DNA of 34,563 nucleotides from Allomyces macrogynus ATCC 38327 (Eukaryota; Blastocladiomycota; Blastocladiomycetes; Blastocladiales; Blastocladiaceae), in NCBI GenBank assembly GCA_000151295.1, contig GG745371.1, positions 142,650 through 177,212 on the forward strand. Reading direction: 5' to 3'. A program made the position numbers and the translations under genes. The notes beneath the pieces were generated by a model that did no database searches, had not been told where the DNA came from, and saw only the letters and a list, made by a program, of their open reading frames with translations. Each line of letters begins with the position of its first letter. Positions within the stretch are counted from its first letter, which is position 1. Below are positions 21,333 to 32,104 of the stretch, one piece after another.

Positions 21333-22075
21333 GGTCGAGGTCGTCGGGTGCGGCAGTGCCGGTGCTGCGATGCGGGCGCGGTTGCAGGTTGGGTGCACGT
21401 CGGTTCAGTGCGCGTGTCAGAGAGAGAGAGAGGGAGGGAGCGGAGCGTCGCTCCAATTCGGCTGCTCGTGGATGGAAACGGTTGCCCTGAAATCATGGGA
21501 ATCGGCGGTTGGCGCCGAGATCGCGCGCACTTCGGGGGTGTTGTACATTGCAGGGAAAAATGCGAGGAGAGCGTCGAGAGTCAGAGGATCGAGGTGCGCC
21601 GAGGCGCGCCTGGCGCGTGTGCATGCGCATGTCTCGGGTGACGACATCTGAGTCTGACGCGTCCCTTGACATCGAAAGCTGACCGCAACGGGCAAATAGT
21701 GTGCAAACTGGCGCCGTGGGTCCGTTCCACCAAGGCCCTGACCGGGCGAGCCAGCGGGACGATGAAGGACGCTGAACGCTGAATGCTGGTTCTGCTGAAC
21801 GGCGAACGGTAAAAGCTGATTTCGCGATGATATACCAGCCACACCACGTCAGACTGTTCGGTCGCGCGAAATGCATTATTGCGTTGCACTCGGCTCGATC
21901 CTTCGGCGCGGCCAAGTGGAGTGACGTGAGGTAAAGTGTGGGGTACATCCGTCGCATCTAGGCTCTGCGGGCGCGAGCATGTCGCTCGCCTTGTGGCTGG
22001 CGGCAAAGAATTGAAGCAGTTAAATCTCAGGTCGATTGAGCAACAGAACAGAATCCAGAACCGACGAAACGCAAG
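21333..22075. promoter_or_regulatory. divergent intergenic region between two small genes
   Basis: 743 bp between the start of the minus-strand small gene and the plus-strand small gene. It contains a GA-rich simple repeat at 21418-21440 and a cluster of related CGCTGAACG/GCTGAATGC words at 21768-21800. Overlapping open frames on the minus strand (21417-22006) have no family resemblance and compete in three frames, so I take them as chance. Confidence 0.4.
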
Positions 22076-22354
22076 ATGAGCCTTGCCAGACTGGAGCGAG
22101 TCGCCAACAGTGGCAAAATTGTGAGTACAGCGTCCAAACTCACAGACAAGCTGTCTTCATCTTGGTCGTCATGTTTGTTTTTCGATGTAGTTTTAGACTA
22201 GGGCCTACTTCGACTTGTTCTTCAAGTCCCTGATCAGTACTGCCCATTCAACCTGTTAAAGCCGAAAAGCTCAGCAGACACAGTGCGCAAGCACAACCCC
22301 ATCCACAATGCCCCAGTTGACCAGCAATTCAGTGCTATTTACGATCAAAATTGA
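22076..22354 (+). CDS. tiny three-exon protein (54 residues), unrecognised
   Basis: Exons 22076-22120, 22197-22236, 22275-22354. Intron 1 (76 nt) has the strong donor GTGAGT and ends TTTTAG; an AG six bases earlier would give an immediate stop. Intron 2 (38 nt, GTACTG..CTCAG) is unusually short for this contig. The joined product begins MSLARLERVANSGKI, continues with an amphipathic stretch TRAYFDLFFKSLI and ends with a polar tail (..FSAIYDQN, TGA at 22352). Without the second splice the protein would end in STAHSTC after 35 residues or so. Phases agree (0, then 1). I cannot assign a family; size and plan resemble small organelle-complex subunits. It faces away from the gene at 20880-21332. 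Moderate confidence, lower for intron 2. Confidence 0.5.
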
Positions 22355-23122
22355 GGTCGAATCATCCAAAAGCAAACTCATCATATTGAGCGGTGCCACA
22401 GTCAATGCCCATGCTAAAGAGGCAAATCACTGTGCCAGTATGGAATGGTGTTGAGGACAAGAAGGCGAAACCGGATCGCCAAGCTGACACGGAACAGGCC
22501 GGTCGCGCGTGCGAGCGCTGGGTGACTTGTGGGCGCACTTTGTGTTGGATGAGGTGTTGCTCGGAGAAAGAAGAGAGAGACAGCGCGTTGCGCAAAAGAG
22601 TGTTTACAGCTCTGGGATGGTGACGTTTTGCTCACCCAACACGGACATCATAAATACCATCAAACTATTCGCCTGAATCGGCTTGGTGATGTTTCCGGAC
22701 GCTCGACCAGTTCCCCGTGCACGTCGCCAAAACACGAGCGGGCGAGTGAGAGACGGTTGATTCAAACGGACGCGACTCCATCCTAAAGACAGCCATATTG
22801 CGAAGCAGTGCTCCTGCTGCCATGTCTTGGCAAGCCGATTCCCAACTTCTGATCATGAACACCATCTACCCGTCCGTTGAAGCTGAAGCGCTGGTCACCG
22901 AAAACCAGGCGCACCGGTCTTTCTTCATTCCCATTCCTCCTCTGTACTTATCACGCTCGACAAACCAACGACAGCAAGAACGCCAATGCGATTCCTCCCT
23001 CCCCCTCCACCCTCCCAGCTCCTCCCCAATCAAAACTGCCATGATATGCCAAAACCGCGACTGATATGCACGCTGCCACACTTCCATCCCTTCCCATCCT
23101 TGAGTCTTTCCATTCCTCCTGC
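22355..23122. other. intergenic region downstream of the kinase tail
   Basis: About 770 bp of moderate GC. Several frames of 60-90 codons are open on both strands (for example plus 22798-23064), none with recognisable domains, a presequence, or a convincing intron pattern. It probably holds 3' UTRs of the facing genes. Confidence 0.35.
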
Positions 23123-23642
23123 TCAATCAATACTAATCTCACTCACATCGCGTGGCCACGCCGACAACCCCGGCGCCTTCTCACGCCCCGCCCCACCAGA
23201 CGGCGCCTCCACTTGCTCGGGCGACGCCTGGTGCGAATCCACCCGCGCGGGCGCCGGTGCGGACGCGGACTCGCGCCCAGGCGACGTCTCGGACTCGAGC
23301 ACCGCCTGTAACAGCGACATCGGCGACAACGGTCCCGGCGCGGGCGATCCCGCGGGCGACCCCCCCGTGGTCGCATGGAACGCCGCGAGGTCGTCGCGTG
23401 CCGGGTGCAACGAGACCGTGGATGCGGCAGCGAGCGGGAGTGCCGACCCTGGCGGTGCCGGAGCGGTCGCGGTCGCGAGCGACGAGTTTGCCACATCGGC
23501 GACGGGCGACGCCGGGAACGGCACCACGCCCGGTAAATCCGCGGCGAGCGTCGACGAGGACGCCGCCGCCGCGGCGACCACCGCGACGGCCGCTAGCGAC
23601 GCGCGCGACTCGTTATTCCGCCCGAAAGACGACTCGGACCCC
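23123..23642 (-). other. likely out-of-frame extension of the kinase C-terminal tail
   Basis: If one base of the G4 run at 23639-23642 (minus strand) is extra, the tail continues ..SGSESSFGRNNESRASLAAV.. for about 165 more residues, to a stop at 23123. The extension keeps the same Ala/Ser/Pro-rich composition and GC-rich third positions as the tail before it, whereas the original frame stops ten codons after the run with FRAE. Composition is the only evidence. Confidence 0.5.
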
Positions 23643-25685
23643 GGACGGCGGCGACGGCGGGTCGCCGCGCTTACACCGGTCGACGTACTCGTCGCCGAAA
23701 ATCACGCGGTCCAAGTCGCGCCGGCTTGTCGGCGCCGCGGGTTTCTCCGCCGCGTGCGCCTTTCGGAGAAGGCGGTTCAGCGTGAGTTCCAGCTCGGCGG
23801 CGTCCCCGTTGGCGCCGCCACTGGCTGCGGCGGCGGCAGCAGCGGCAGCGGCGGCAGAACTGACGGTGCGCGAGTGCAAACTGCCGTGGTTGGTGCCCGG
23901 GGATAAGTGGGGTGCGTTGCGGAGAAGACTGCCGGTCGGCGTCGGGTTGGACGCAGCCACGACGGCCGCGACCAGGTGTGCGACCGAGTGTAGCGACATG
24001 GTGTTGATGGCAGAGAAATCCGCCGGCGGCGGTGGTGGGTTCAGGGTCATTCGTGGCGCGTCGGTCGACGATCCGCGCGCCGTTTTGCTCGCGTCCGACG
24101 CGGATGTGGTAGATGCAGGCGCGCCGGGACCGCGGCGCCGGAACAAGTTCCCGACGCCGCCTCTTGGGAACCGCCACGAGTCCCGCCTTCCGAGAGTCCG
24201 CCCAGCCGGCACGGCCGTCGCCGCGTGCGCGAGCGGCCCCCTGGTCGCCAGGACGGACGTGGCCGCGTGCGCCAACGCGCCGGCCCCCACCCCGCGGTCG
24301 CGGAGGGGGGTGACGCCGACGGTATTGTGCACGAGGTCGTCGTCGGCGGCGGTCGCCTGTTGCCAGGCGCGCAGCCACTGGCCAACGTCGGTACCCACGC
24401 GCTGTGCGCGGATCGTGAGCATGTTGGACCGCACGTGTTCCGAGAGAATATTGGCGGCGGCGACGTGCGCGTCGGCGTCGTCGGGTTTCGGTTGCAGCCA
24501 TGGGTGTGCGAGGGCTTCGGTTGCGGAAGGGCGCGCGTGCGGGTCGAGCGTCAGGAGTTTGCGGACAAAGTCCTTGGCTAGAATCAGCAATGTGCTGGGT
24601 CAGCACGTGTATCATCACTCGACAAAATCATCGCGCTCGCGCGACCCGTCGCCGTGACCAGGCTGGTGGAGAGTGGCCGGGAGATCGCACCTTCAGCCGA
24701 TATATACTTCCAATATCGCTCATTGAAATCGATATTGCCCGTCATCATGCGGTCCATGAGCCCCTTTGGGTCGTCGATCGGCCCGAATGGCGAGTATCCG
24801 CAGAGCATCGTGAACGTGACGACGCCGACCGACCACAAGTCGGCTTTGGTGTTGTGCCCTTGGTTGAGCAAGATTTCGGGCGCACAGTACCCGGGGGACC
24901 CGCAGACGGTCATGAGCACGTCGTCTTCGTTGGCGGTGCGCGAGACGCTATGCGAAGCGAGTGTGGTCAGCGTGGGGAGCGCAACGAGGGCGTGCGGGAG
25001 GAGAGCGGGGAGGGAACACGGTACCCAAAGTCGGCGATCATAATGTCGGTCAGGTCGTTGGCGGTGCGGAAGAGCAAATTCTACGCGTACGAGCGGACGG
25101 GATTCGCACCAAACGCGACAGCAGCACTTGTCACGTCAGCCCCTGTATCCACCGTCTCTCGCCACATCGAACAGAGCAGCGCGCACCTCGGGCTTGATAT
25201 CGCGATGCACGACATGGCACTTGTGAATCTCGGCAACGCCCAGAATCAAATTGCGCACGAGCGCGGCCGCGTCATGTTCCGTGAACCGTCCGCGCTCGAC
25301 AATCTGGTCAAACAGTTCGCCACCCAGCGCCATTTCGCAGACAAGGTAGTATTTGGACCGCGACTCGAAATGATCGACGAGGTTGACGACGTTGCGGTGG
25401 CGCACGCGCTGCAACGAGACGAGTTCGCGGTCGAGGAACGGCGAGTCGTCTGGCAGAAGGTCCTTGGAGATGATCTTGACGGCGTAGCGGATGCCCGTGG
25501 CCTAACAACTGGATGAGCTTGTGGGCGTGGAACGGGTGGAGACGGTGGGCAAGTACCTTGTCGACGGCCTCGCGCACGACGCCGTAGGTACCGCGGCCAA
25601 TGACGCGTCCCATCTTGTAGGCGCGCTTGCGGCGGTAGGACGCCGGCTGCAGGCAGTCGAAGAGACGGCCGATGTGGATGGCCAT
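23613..25685 (-). CDS. CAMK-family serine/threonine protein kinase
   Basis: Minus-strand exons: 25685-25557, 25501-25187, 25080-25025, 24947-24691, 24577-23613; introns of 55, 106, 77 and 113 nt, all GT-AG, with phases that join cleanly. The catalytic domain fills the first four exons and the start of the fifth: glycine loop IGRGTYGVV, lysine in YAVKII, HVVHRDIKPENLL, ADFGVSR, activation-segment end GSPGYCAPEIL, and the DLWSVGVVTFTMLCGYSPFG block, ending at HPWLQPK. The Glu-Asn of the catalytic loop is split by an intron. The sequence is closest in style to calmodulin-dependent kinases, but I see no clear calmodulin-binding helix after the domain. A long low-complexity Ala/Thr/Pro/Ser tail follows. 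As read, the protein is 573 residues, stopping at 23613; a one-base shift in a G4 run (23639-23642) would extend it. It is divergent from the PLD gene. Substrates cannot be inferred. Confidence 0.9.
23821..23857 (-). repeat. poly-alanine tract (GCN repeat) in the kinase tail
   Basis: A run of about eleven consecutive Ala codons, mixed GCC/GCT/GCA, in the low-complexity tail between HSRTVSS and SGGANGD. Confidence 0.85.
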
Positions 25686-26681
25686 GGCGGTGGTGGGTGT
25701 GCCGCGGCAACGGGGACTGCTTGTGGCGAGACGAGAGAGGGCAGACGCTTGTGCAGGTGCGCGTGTTGGTCGGGGACCGACGTAGAGGATGTTCGCGGGC
25801 GGGTAGCAGCGTTGCGCAAACCAAGCGCGGCACGGCGCGTGTGGGTGTCGTTGGTTCGCGGGCGAGGGTCGAGCGCGCCGCGTTGAATCCACTTCCTTGG
25901 GGAAGCAACAGCAGCAGCACTGGCACGCTCTCACTTGAGCACACAGGCCCACGTCGGCGTTGGCAGCGGGTGGACTGTGCGCGTCGCGAGCGGCGGGAGC
26001 GCGTCGGTTGGCGTTCGACGGGCGAGGCAAGTCGGGACGGAGCGGGACTGCAAGTCGGCAGTGGGACCGGGGCACCAGCAAACGTGGTCGAGCGGGCAGA
26101 AGCACAGCGGCGGGCACTTGCGCATTTCACGGCGGCGGCGGTGCGCGCACTTGTCCCGCGAGCACGGGCAGGACACGGCCGGTGCAGAGTCGCGCGGCGG
26201 TGGCCGGGCAGTGGGCGGGAAAAGGTTATTTCGTGACTCGGGAGGTGCGAGAACCGGAGCGTAGACTTGGAAGCCTGCGCGGCGGTTGGTGGTGGACCAA
26301 GAAACGGGAGACAAACACTCTGCAAAGGTGGCGAACATGTCGATATTGTTCCGCGCTGCGGCGCAAAATACACGCATTTGCACGCATTTGGGCGCTGATC
26401 AGCGCGATCCCGTGGACGCGTCGGGGACCCTCGGATCGGTCGCCGGCCCGCACAAGGCACGTGGCGTGCATGCGCCCAGGGGGCTGCAGGGCGAAGCACC
26501 CGACGCCTGCGCATGCAGCTGTCCACGCCCGCTCCTGCGCACCTTCCACGACCACCAGCGCCAAACCGACGCTGACGGCCGGCTGTCCGCTCCACGAGCG
26601 CCGTGCCCCTTGCCGCCAACGATCCGCTGCAAGCAGGAGCGGCACCCCCGACGCCGCCACGGCCGCTGACCAACCACCGCC
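25686..26681. promoter_or_regulatory. divergent intergenic region between kinase and phospholipase D
   Basis: 996 bp separate the two start codons, so both promoters lie here. The sequence is very GC-rich and all frames stay open for long stretches without recognisable protein sequence. No tRNA, repeat or clear regulatory motif was found. Confidence 0.45.
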
Positions 26682-29600
26682 ATGGCGACCACGACCGCGA
26701 CCGTGACCACCAGCAACAGCACGCGCGCCGCCGCCAGCAGCACCGCCGCGCTGATCGGCGGGTCCCTCGAGTCGAGCGCCGCGCCGAGTACCGCCAGTCT
26801 CGATGCGCAACACACCGCGACTGGCCCCCCGGCGGCGCGCCCGACCTCGGCATGGGCTCGCCTCCTCGCGCCCGACGGCGCGTTCCGTGCCGCGTCGCCC
26901 GCCGGCACCACGACGAGCCACGCTTCCATCGCATCGATTGCACCTGCGAGCATGACGGTCACGCAGCACCGGCCCGCGTCGCCCGCGACCACGGGCCCCG
27001 GCCCGTTCGTCGCGTGGCACCCGCACTCGGACCCGGCCACGAGTACGGCCACGGTCCTACCGTCGTCGCGCGTCTCAGTGGCATCGAAACCCGAGTCGGC
27101 CGCCAGCCAACAACAGCAGCAACAGCAACGGCAGCAGAACGATGCCGGGAACGACGATCCGCACCTCGCCGCGGCCGCATCAGCGGCCATGAACGCGCGC
27201 AGCCGGTTCCGGCAGTGGCGGTCACGTACGGCCGACCGGATGAGCAACTTGCGACTTGGAGGCGGCACGCTCGACCGTGACAAGGAGCCATCCGCGCGCA
27301 AGGAGTCAAAAAAAGACCCGTTTGCGTTTTTCCCGATGCTCGGGTCGGCGCTGCAGGTGCCGTTTGCGAGTCTGGCGGTCTCGCCCATGGTACATGCGGA
27401 TTCAGCCCTTGGCGTCGCTGGCCGACCAGATTTGAATCAGAATCAGACTCTGACTCTGACTCTGCAAACATCATCTATCACCAGCCGCCCGTCGTCCTGG
27501 AAGCCTTCCATGTACTGTTCATCCCTGCTTCCGTCTGCGCCTTCTCCACCCGCGATTGACACTCTCCTGCCACCAGATCCGCGTCTCGTTCGACGTCGAC
27601 GAATCGCTCTACCGCGCCGTCAAGGGCGAGTCCTTCCTGATCCAATGCCAGTACGGCTCCCGCAGGTGGTCGGTCCGCCGGTCCGTCGCCGACTTTCTTG
27701 CCATGCACGCGAGCCTGTTCCGCCATTTCTACCTGAACCTGCTCAAGCGCAAGCTTCCGCCGCTTCCGTCGACCTTCAGCTGGGCGCTCGACCACATGCA
27801 GCTGCAACGCCGCGGCAACGCCGTCGACGCCCTGAACGCGCAATTCGCGCACGAGTTCCAAGAATATCTCGTGGCCCTGCTCAAAGCACTCAACATGTTA
27901 CCCGAACTCGGCGAACTGTGCGAATTCCTGCGATTCTCGAGCGTCTCGTTCCTGCCGAGTTTCCCACACAAGCCGCTCGAACTGCCCATGGTCCTGCGCA
28001 CGTCGCGCCCCTGGAAATATTTCCGATGCCTGACCTACACGCAAAAGCGCGACCAGTGGCTCGCCGTGGGCCCATCGTGGCTGACGCTTCTCGCGTCCTT
28101 TGCCGACCCGCACCCGCACGACGTGATCCTCATGTCGACGCAGTTCGAGTTAGCCTCGCACGTATCGCGCAACCCGGTGGCATCAAGCGGTACGATATCC
28201 GGATCGCGCATAATGCGGCCGCGACGACGACGGTCGATATTCGGTTGGAGGACGAGGACGAGCACGACGAGTTGCTGCGTGTGCTGTCGGACGCGACGGC
28301 CAAGTGCGCGTACGTGCGCGCGCACCCGCATGGCAGTTTTCGCGCCGGCGAGGAAAGGGTGCCAGGTCGAGTTTTTCGTGGATGGGCAGGAGTACTTTGA
28401 ACGGGTGGCCGATGCGATTATGGCGGCCAAGAAGACGGTCTATATTCTTGATTGGTGCGTGTCGTCCGTGCATATAAGTTGTGCGATTCGAGGACTGGAT
28501 GGCTGACTTTTGTGGTGGATGGGCAAGTGCAGGTGGCTCACGCCCGAGCTCTACCTCAAGCGGCCGATCACCGCCGAGAACGAACGGTGGCGGCTCGACC
28601 GGCTGCTGCAGGAAAAGGCCAAGGAGGGCTTGCAAATCTACGTTCTTGTCTACAAGGAAATCTCAGCCGCACTCGCCAACTGTACGCACTACCACGTTGC
28701 TCTGCTATATTTCTGCTTCATGAGCCTCGCTCACGTCCACCCGCATTCCAGGCTCGTACCACACCAAATTCTACCTCGTCTCGCTGCACCCAAACATCCA
28801 CGTGCAGCGGCACCCGGACGTCGTCTCGGGCCAACTCTTCTGGGCGCACCACGAAAAAGCCGTGATTATCGACGATACGACCGTGTTCATGGGCGGGCTC
28901 GACCTGTGTCTCGGGCGGTGGGACACGCACGCGCACCCGCTCGTCGACCTCGCTCCACCCGACTCGGGCGCGCAAGTTTTCCCGGGCCAGGACTACTCGA
29001 ACCCGCGCGTGACCGATTTCGTTGCCGTCGACCGCGACTGGGCGCACGATACGATTGACCGGGCCACGACACCGCGGATGCCGTGGCACGACGTCGCGTG
29101 CGTGTTGCACGGACCGGCGGCGGGGGACGTCGCGCGGCATTTCGTGCAAAGGTGGAATTTCGTCAAGTCGTACAAGGCCGAGCAGCGGTCGGATATCTCG
29201 CTGTTGTTGCCGAGCCATGTGCCGCCAGAGACCGCTGTCGAGAGCGGTGGTGGGGTAGCTGAGGCGGCCGCGACGCACGCGTGGGTGGAGGACGGCGAGG
29301 AGCCCCTCGTGGTCGAGGAGATGCACCCGACGCGCGCCGCCGCGATGGCGGGCGTGACGGAGGCCGGCGGCGAGCACACAGTGCAGCTCACGCGGTCGCT
29401 TGGGCTCTGGTCGTGCGGGGTCCCGACCGAACACAGTATCCTGAACGCCTACCTGCAGGCGATCGACGAGGCCAAGTACTTTATCTACATTGAGAACCAG
29501 TTCTTTGGTGTGTCCACCGTTTTGCTTTTCCGTTCCGGTCGCGGGTGGCAGTCGCTGATTCCTTACTTGCTTCTGCTCCATAGTCACATCCTCGTCCGAA

Positions 29601-30921
29601 TCCGGCGGCGCGCGCAACAAGATCGGCCAGGCGCTCTACCGGCGCATTCTGCGTGCACACGAGAACCAGCAACCGTTCCGCGTGATTGTCATGATGCCGC
29701 TCCTGCCCGCGTTCCCCGGCGGGATCGACTCAGCTGCGGCCAGCACGCTGCGGTACATTCTCGCTCTCCTCACGCTTCCCTTCTCGACCCACTCCGACTC
29801 ACGACCACCTCCACACTCACAGTATGGTCATGAACTTCCAATTCGAGTCGATCGACCGCGGCCCGAACAGCCTGATCGCGAAACTCGACGCCGCAGGCGT
29901 GCCACACGGGGACTACATCTCCTTCTACGGCCTGCGCACGTACGACTGGATGCCCGACCCAGCACCGAATTCCGGCACGCCAGCCGCGGGTCCAACACCT
30001 GGCACCCGTGTCCCCGTCGGCGCCGAAATCCCGGACGGCGCACCACCACCACTCACGACCGCGCCCGCCTCTACTGCTGCGAGCACCATGCAAGCCGGCG
30101 AAATCCCCGTCCCCACCGAGCCGCGTTCCGATTCGGACGCGTCAGGCTCGCCGCGCTCTCCGCCGACGCAGGCGCAGGGCGTGGATACCGCGTCGGCGCC
30201 CGCGGCCGGCGGCGGGTCGTACGTGACGGAAATGGTCTATATCCATACGAAGCTGATGATCGTCGACGACGTGCACGTGATGCTCGGCAGTGCGAATATC
30301 AATGACCGGTCGATGCTTGGGGAGCGGGATTCGGAGTTGGCGTTGGCGGTGACGGGCGCGCGGAATGTGACGATTCGGATGGGGAACGAGGAGGTACGCT
30401 GCTGGCGCCGGGATCGAGGATGGGTTTCGCGGACACTGACGCGGTGTTGGGTGTAGATTGCCGTCGACAAGCGCATCCACGGTCTGCGCATGGCGCTGAT
30501 GAAGGAACACGTTGGGTCGCTGCACCATGACGCCGACGACGCGGTGCTGGCCAATGTGCTCGCGCCCGAGTTTTTGACCAAGTGGGCAGGGACGGCCAAG
30601 ACGAACACGACCGTCTACCGCGACTTATTCCATGCGTTGCCCGACGACACAGGTACGTCGCGCGCTTCCTTCCCTTTCCTTCTCCACCTCATTCCACTCA
30701 CACGTCGCCGCGGCTTGATAGTCGAGACGTGGGCGCAGTACCGGTCGTTCACGGCGACGGTCCCGTCCAAGACGATGCACAATGCCGAGGTCGAGGCAAG
30801 GATCGGGGATGTGAAGGGGCATTTGGTCGAGTTCCCGACGCGGTTCCTAAGGCAGGAGGCGTTGGGCGCGAATCTGTTCTCGGCCGAGAATTTGCTGGTG
30901 CCGCCGGAGATTTTCGCGTGA
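26682..30921 (+). CDS. SPO14: phospholipase D with PX and PH domains (PLD1/Spo14 type)
   Basis: Hydrolyses phosphatidylcholine to phosphatidic acid and choline at membranes, acting in vesicle traffic and signalling. Exons: 26682-27389, 27485-27511 (microexon), 27577-28454, 28533-28681, 28752-29507, 29584-29752, 29823-30393, 30457-30652, 30722-30921; about 1,244 residues. Order: disordered Ala/Thr/Ser N-terminus with a poly-Gln tract; PX domain ([31 protein letters not shown]); PH domain ([18 protein letters not shown]); first HKD motif [10 protein letters not shown] (28847); IENQFF; second HKD motif [10 protein letters not shown] (30241) followed by [11 protein letters not shown] Pro/Ser/Ala-rich loop of about 85 residues interrupts the second half before HKD2. 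The PH domain is crossed by two opposite frame breaks (near 28178 and 28338): the middle reads [12 protein letters not shown].. in another frame, and ..HGSF rejoins [15 protein letters not shown]. Splice phases agree throughout. Confidence 0.93.
27108..27137 (+). repeat. poly-glutamine tract in phospholipase D N-terminus
   Basis: Seven Gln codons (mixed CAA/CAG), one Arg, then two more Gln, in the disordered N-terminal region before the PX domain. Confidence 0.85.
27485..27511 (+). other. 27-nt frame-neutral microexon in phospholipase D
   Basis: The exon encodes PPVVLEAFH and lies between introns of 95 nt (27390-27484, GTACAT..CACCAG, with CTGAC words inside) and 65 nt (27512-27576, GTACTG..CACCAG). 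Including it or skipping it both keep the downstream PX frame ([10 protein letters not shown]). No other GT-AG choice I tried from the donor at 27390 restores the frame except skipping straight to 27577. Confidence 0.6.
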
Positions 30922-31370
30922 GTCGTCGGCGAGTTGGGGGTGGAGAAGGATTGTAGCCATGGTCCAATAGAATGCAAAGTGGACCGAGTGTATGATCATT
31001 TGCATGAAATTTGATGTAATTGCTCCTCCGCACCAATCGTATGGTTCTGATTTGCTCGGCTTGAAGGAAATGGCCCCTGATCGCTGATGAGTCGCGCAAA
31101 CGACAAAACTGGCTTGGGCTCTCAGGATCGTATGCAAAAAGCTGGGTCGACTGAGCTCGTTCGTGGTAGGGATGCGACCTGCTTAATATATGTGTGGAGC
31201 GGTCACACTGCATTCAAGGAGGCAAGCGCGTTGATGGTCACCTTTTGTAGTGCAACATACTTGTGCCTCTAGCCTTCTAAGTATTCCAAGTTCAACACCA
31301 AATTAGGGAAATTTCCTCAAAAACAACCATCCCCATCACATTCGGCTGGCGCAGAGTGTCAAAACAAGGC

Positions 31371-31410
31371 TAGAGCCAGCATACCCATGGTAGAGCCAGC
31401 ATGCCCATGA
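31371..31410. repeat. 20-bp tandem duplication
   Basis: Two adjacent copies of TAGAGCCAGCATRCCCATGR, differing at two positions. They lie in intergenic sequence. Confidence 0.85.
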
Positions 31411-31721
31411 TGACGGGGACTCCGATCCAGGCTGACGATGTAAGTGGACGCTGGGGGCAAGGGACCGACGAAACGTCGAGCAGAAGGAAATTTGTCTGGT
31501 GCGGAACTCGCTCACTTCTAGGATGGCCTTGCATCAGCCTCTCGCTCTGGTCGATTGTGGGGAGGTTGAGCGCCATGGAGCGTTGAACCATTTTGCTTTA
31601 GGATGGTGCGATGTATCGCGACGCTTGCTACTCATTCATTCAGATACGTCTGGACCAAAGCCAGAATCAAACGTCATAGGTGAACGCCTGGACTATACAG
31701 CGAACTTGCCCAAGTCGCCAA

Positions 31722-32051
31722 AGATCGCTTGGTCTGGCGCCACTTTTTTGGCCGGTTCGAATCCTTTTGGCGCCACGTCTTCTTTAGGCTCAAAAATGCT
31801 TAATACAAGACCACACCACGCGCGGGCCTGGAGCTGTTTGATGAGTACAATATATTTGCTTCCTGACCTCCAACGCGTAATCCAGATGCGGTCGCGTTGG
31901 CTGATTGCTGCTCTTGTCGCGCCCGTTTTGGACCAACAAACTCGAAGCCTTGGACAATTGATCACCCACAACATTCATGCAGTCGCCATTTTATGGAGAT
32001 CGGCCCCTCTGGGCGCGCAAGCTTTTGCTGCCTGGTTCGAACCATTTTGGC
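31722..32051. repeat. pair of diverged direct repeats sharing a GGTTCGAA core
   Basis: The first copy (about 31722-31777) and second copy (about 31998-32051) both start AGATCG and share TTTT..GGTTCGAA.CC..TTTTGGCGC near their ends. They are about 280 bp apart in the same orientation. The core resembles a tRNA B-box, but no tRNA fold surrounds it. Confidence 0.5.
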
Positions 32052-32104
32052 GCTGTGTAGTGTCAGGTGTGTCTTGATTTACAGAGGGCCAAACTAAACC
32101 AAGC

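Larger units (their letters stand above)
30922..32104. other. intergenic region between phospholipase D and ALG11, with degenerate repeats
   Basis: 1.18 kb of lower-GC sequence. It holds a 20-bp tandem duplication (31371-31410) and two diverged copies of a ~55-bp unit (about 31722-31777 and 31998-32051). A plus-strand frame open at 31499-32077 has no recognisable domain. I see no convincing gene; the end nearest 32105 should contain the ALG11 promoter. Confidence 0.4.

Noticed and set aside
25960..26706. 248-codon plus-strand open frame between kinase and phospholipase D
   Set aside because: Arg/Gly-rich, competes with open frames in all other phases, and overlaps the phospholipase D start.
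27390..27440. Two further frameshifts at the start of the phospholipase D PX domain
   Set aside because: An intron at 27390-27484 followed by the 27-nt microexon explains the frames without any indel.
31753..31763. tRNA gene, suggested by a perfect B-box-like GGTTCGAATCC
   Set aside because: The T-arm stem pairs only at two positions and no A-box, anticodon arm or acceptor stem can be placed around it; the second copy near 32034 fails likewise.
31499..32077. 192-codon plus-strand open frame upstream of ALG11
   Set aside because: No domain; it spans the two degenerate direct repeats, which read in different phases, so coding constraint is unlikely.
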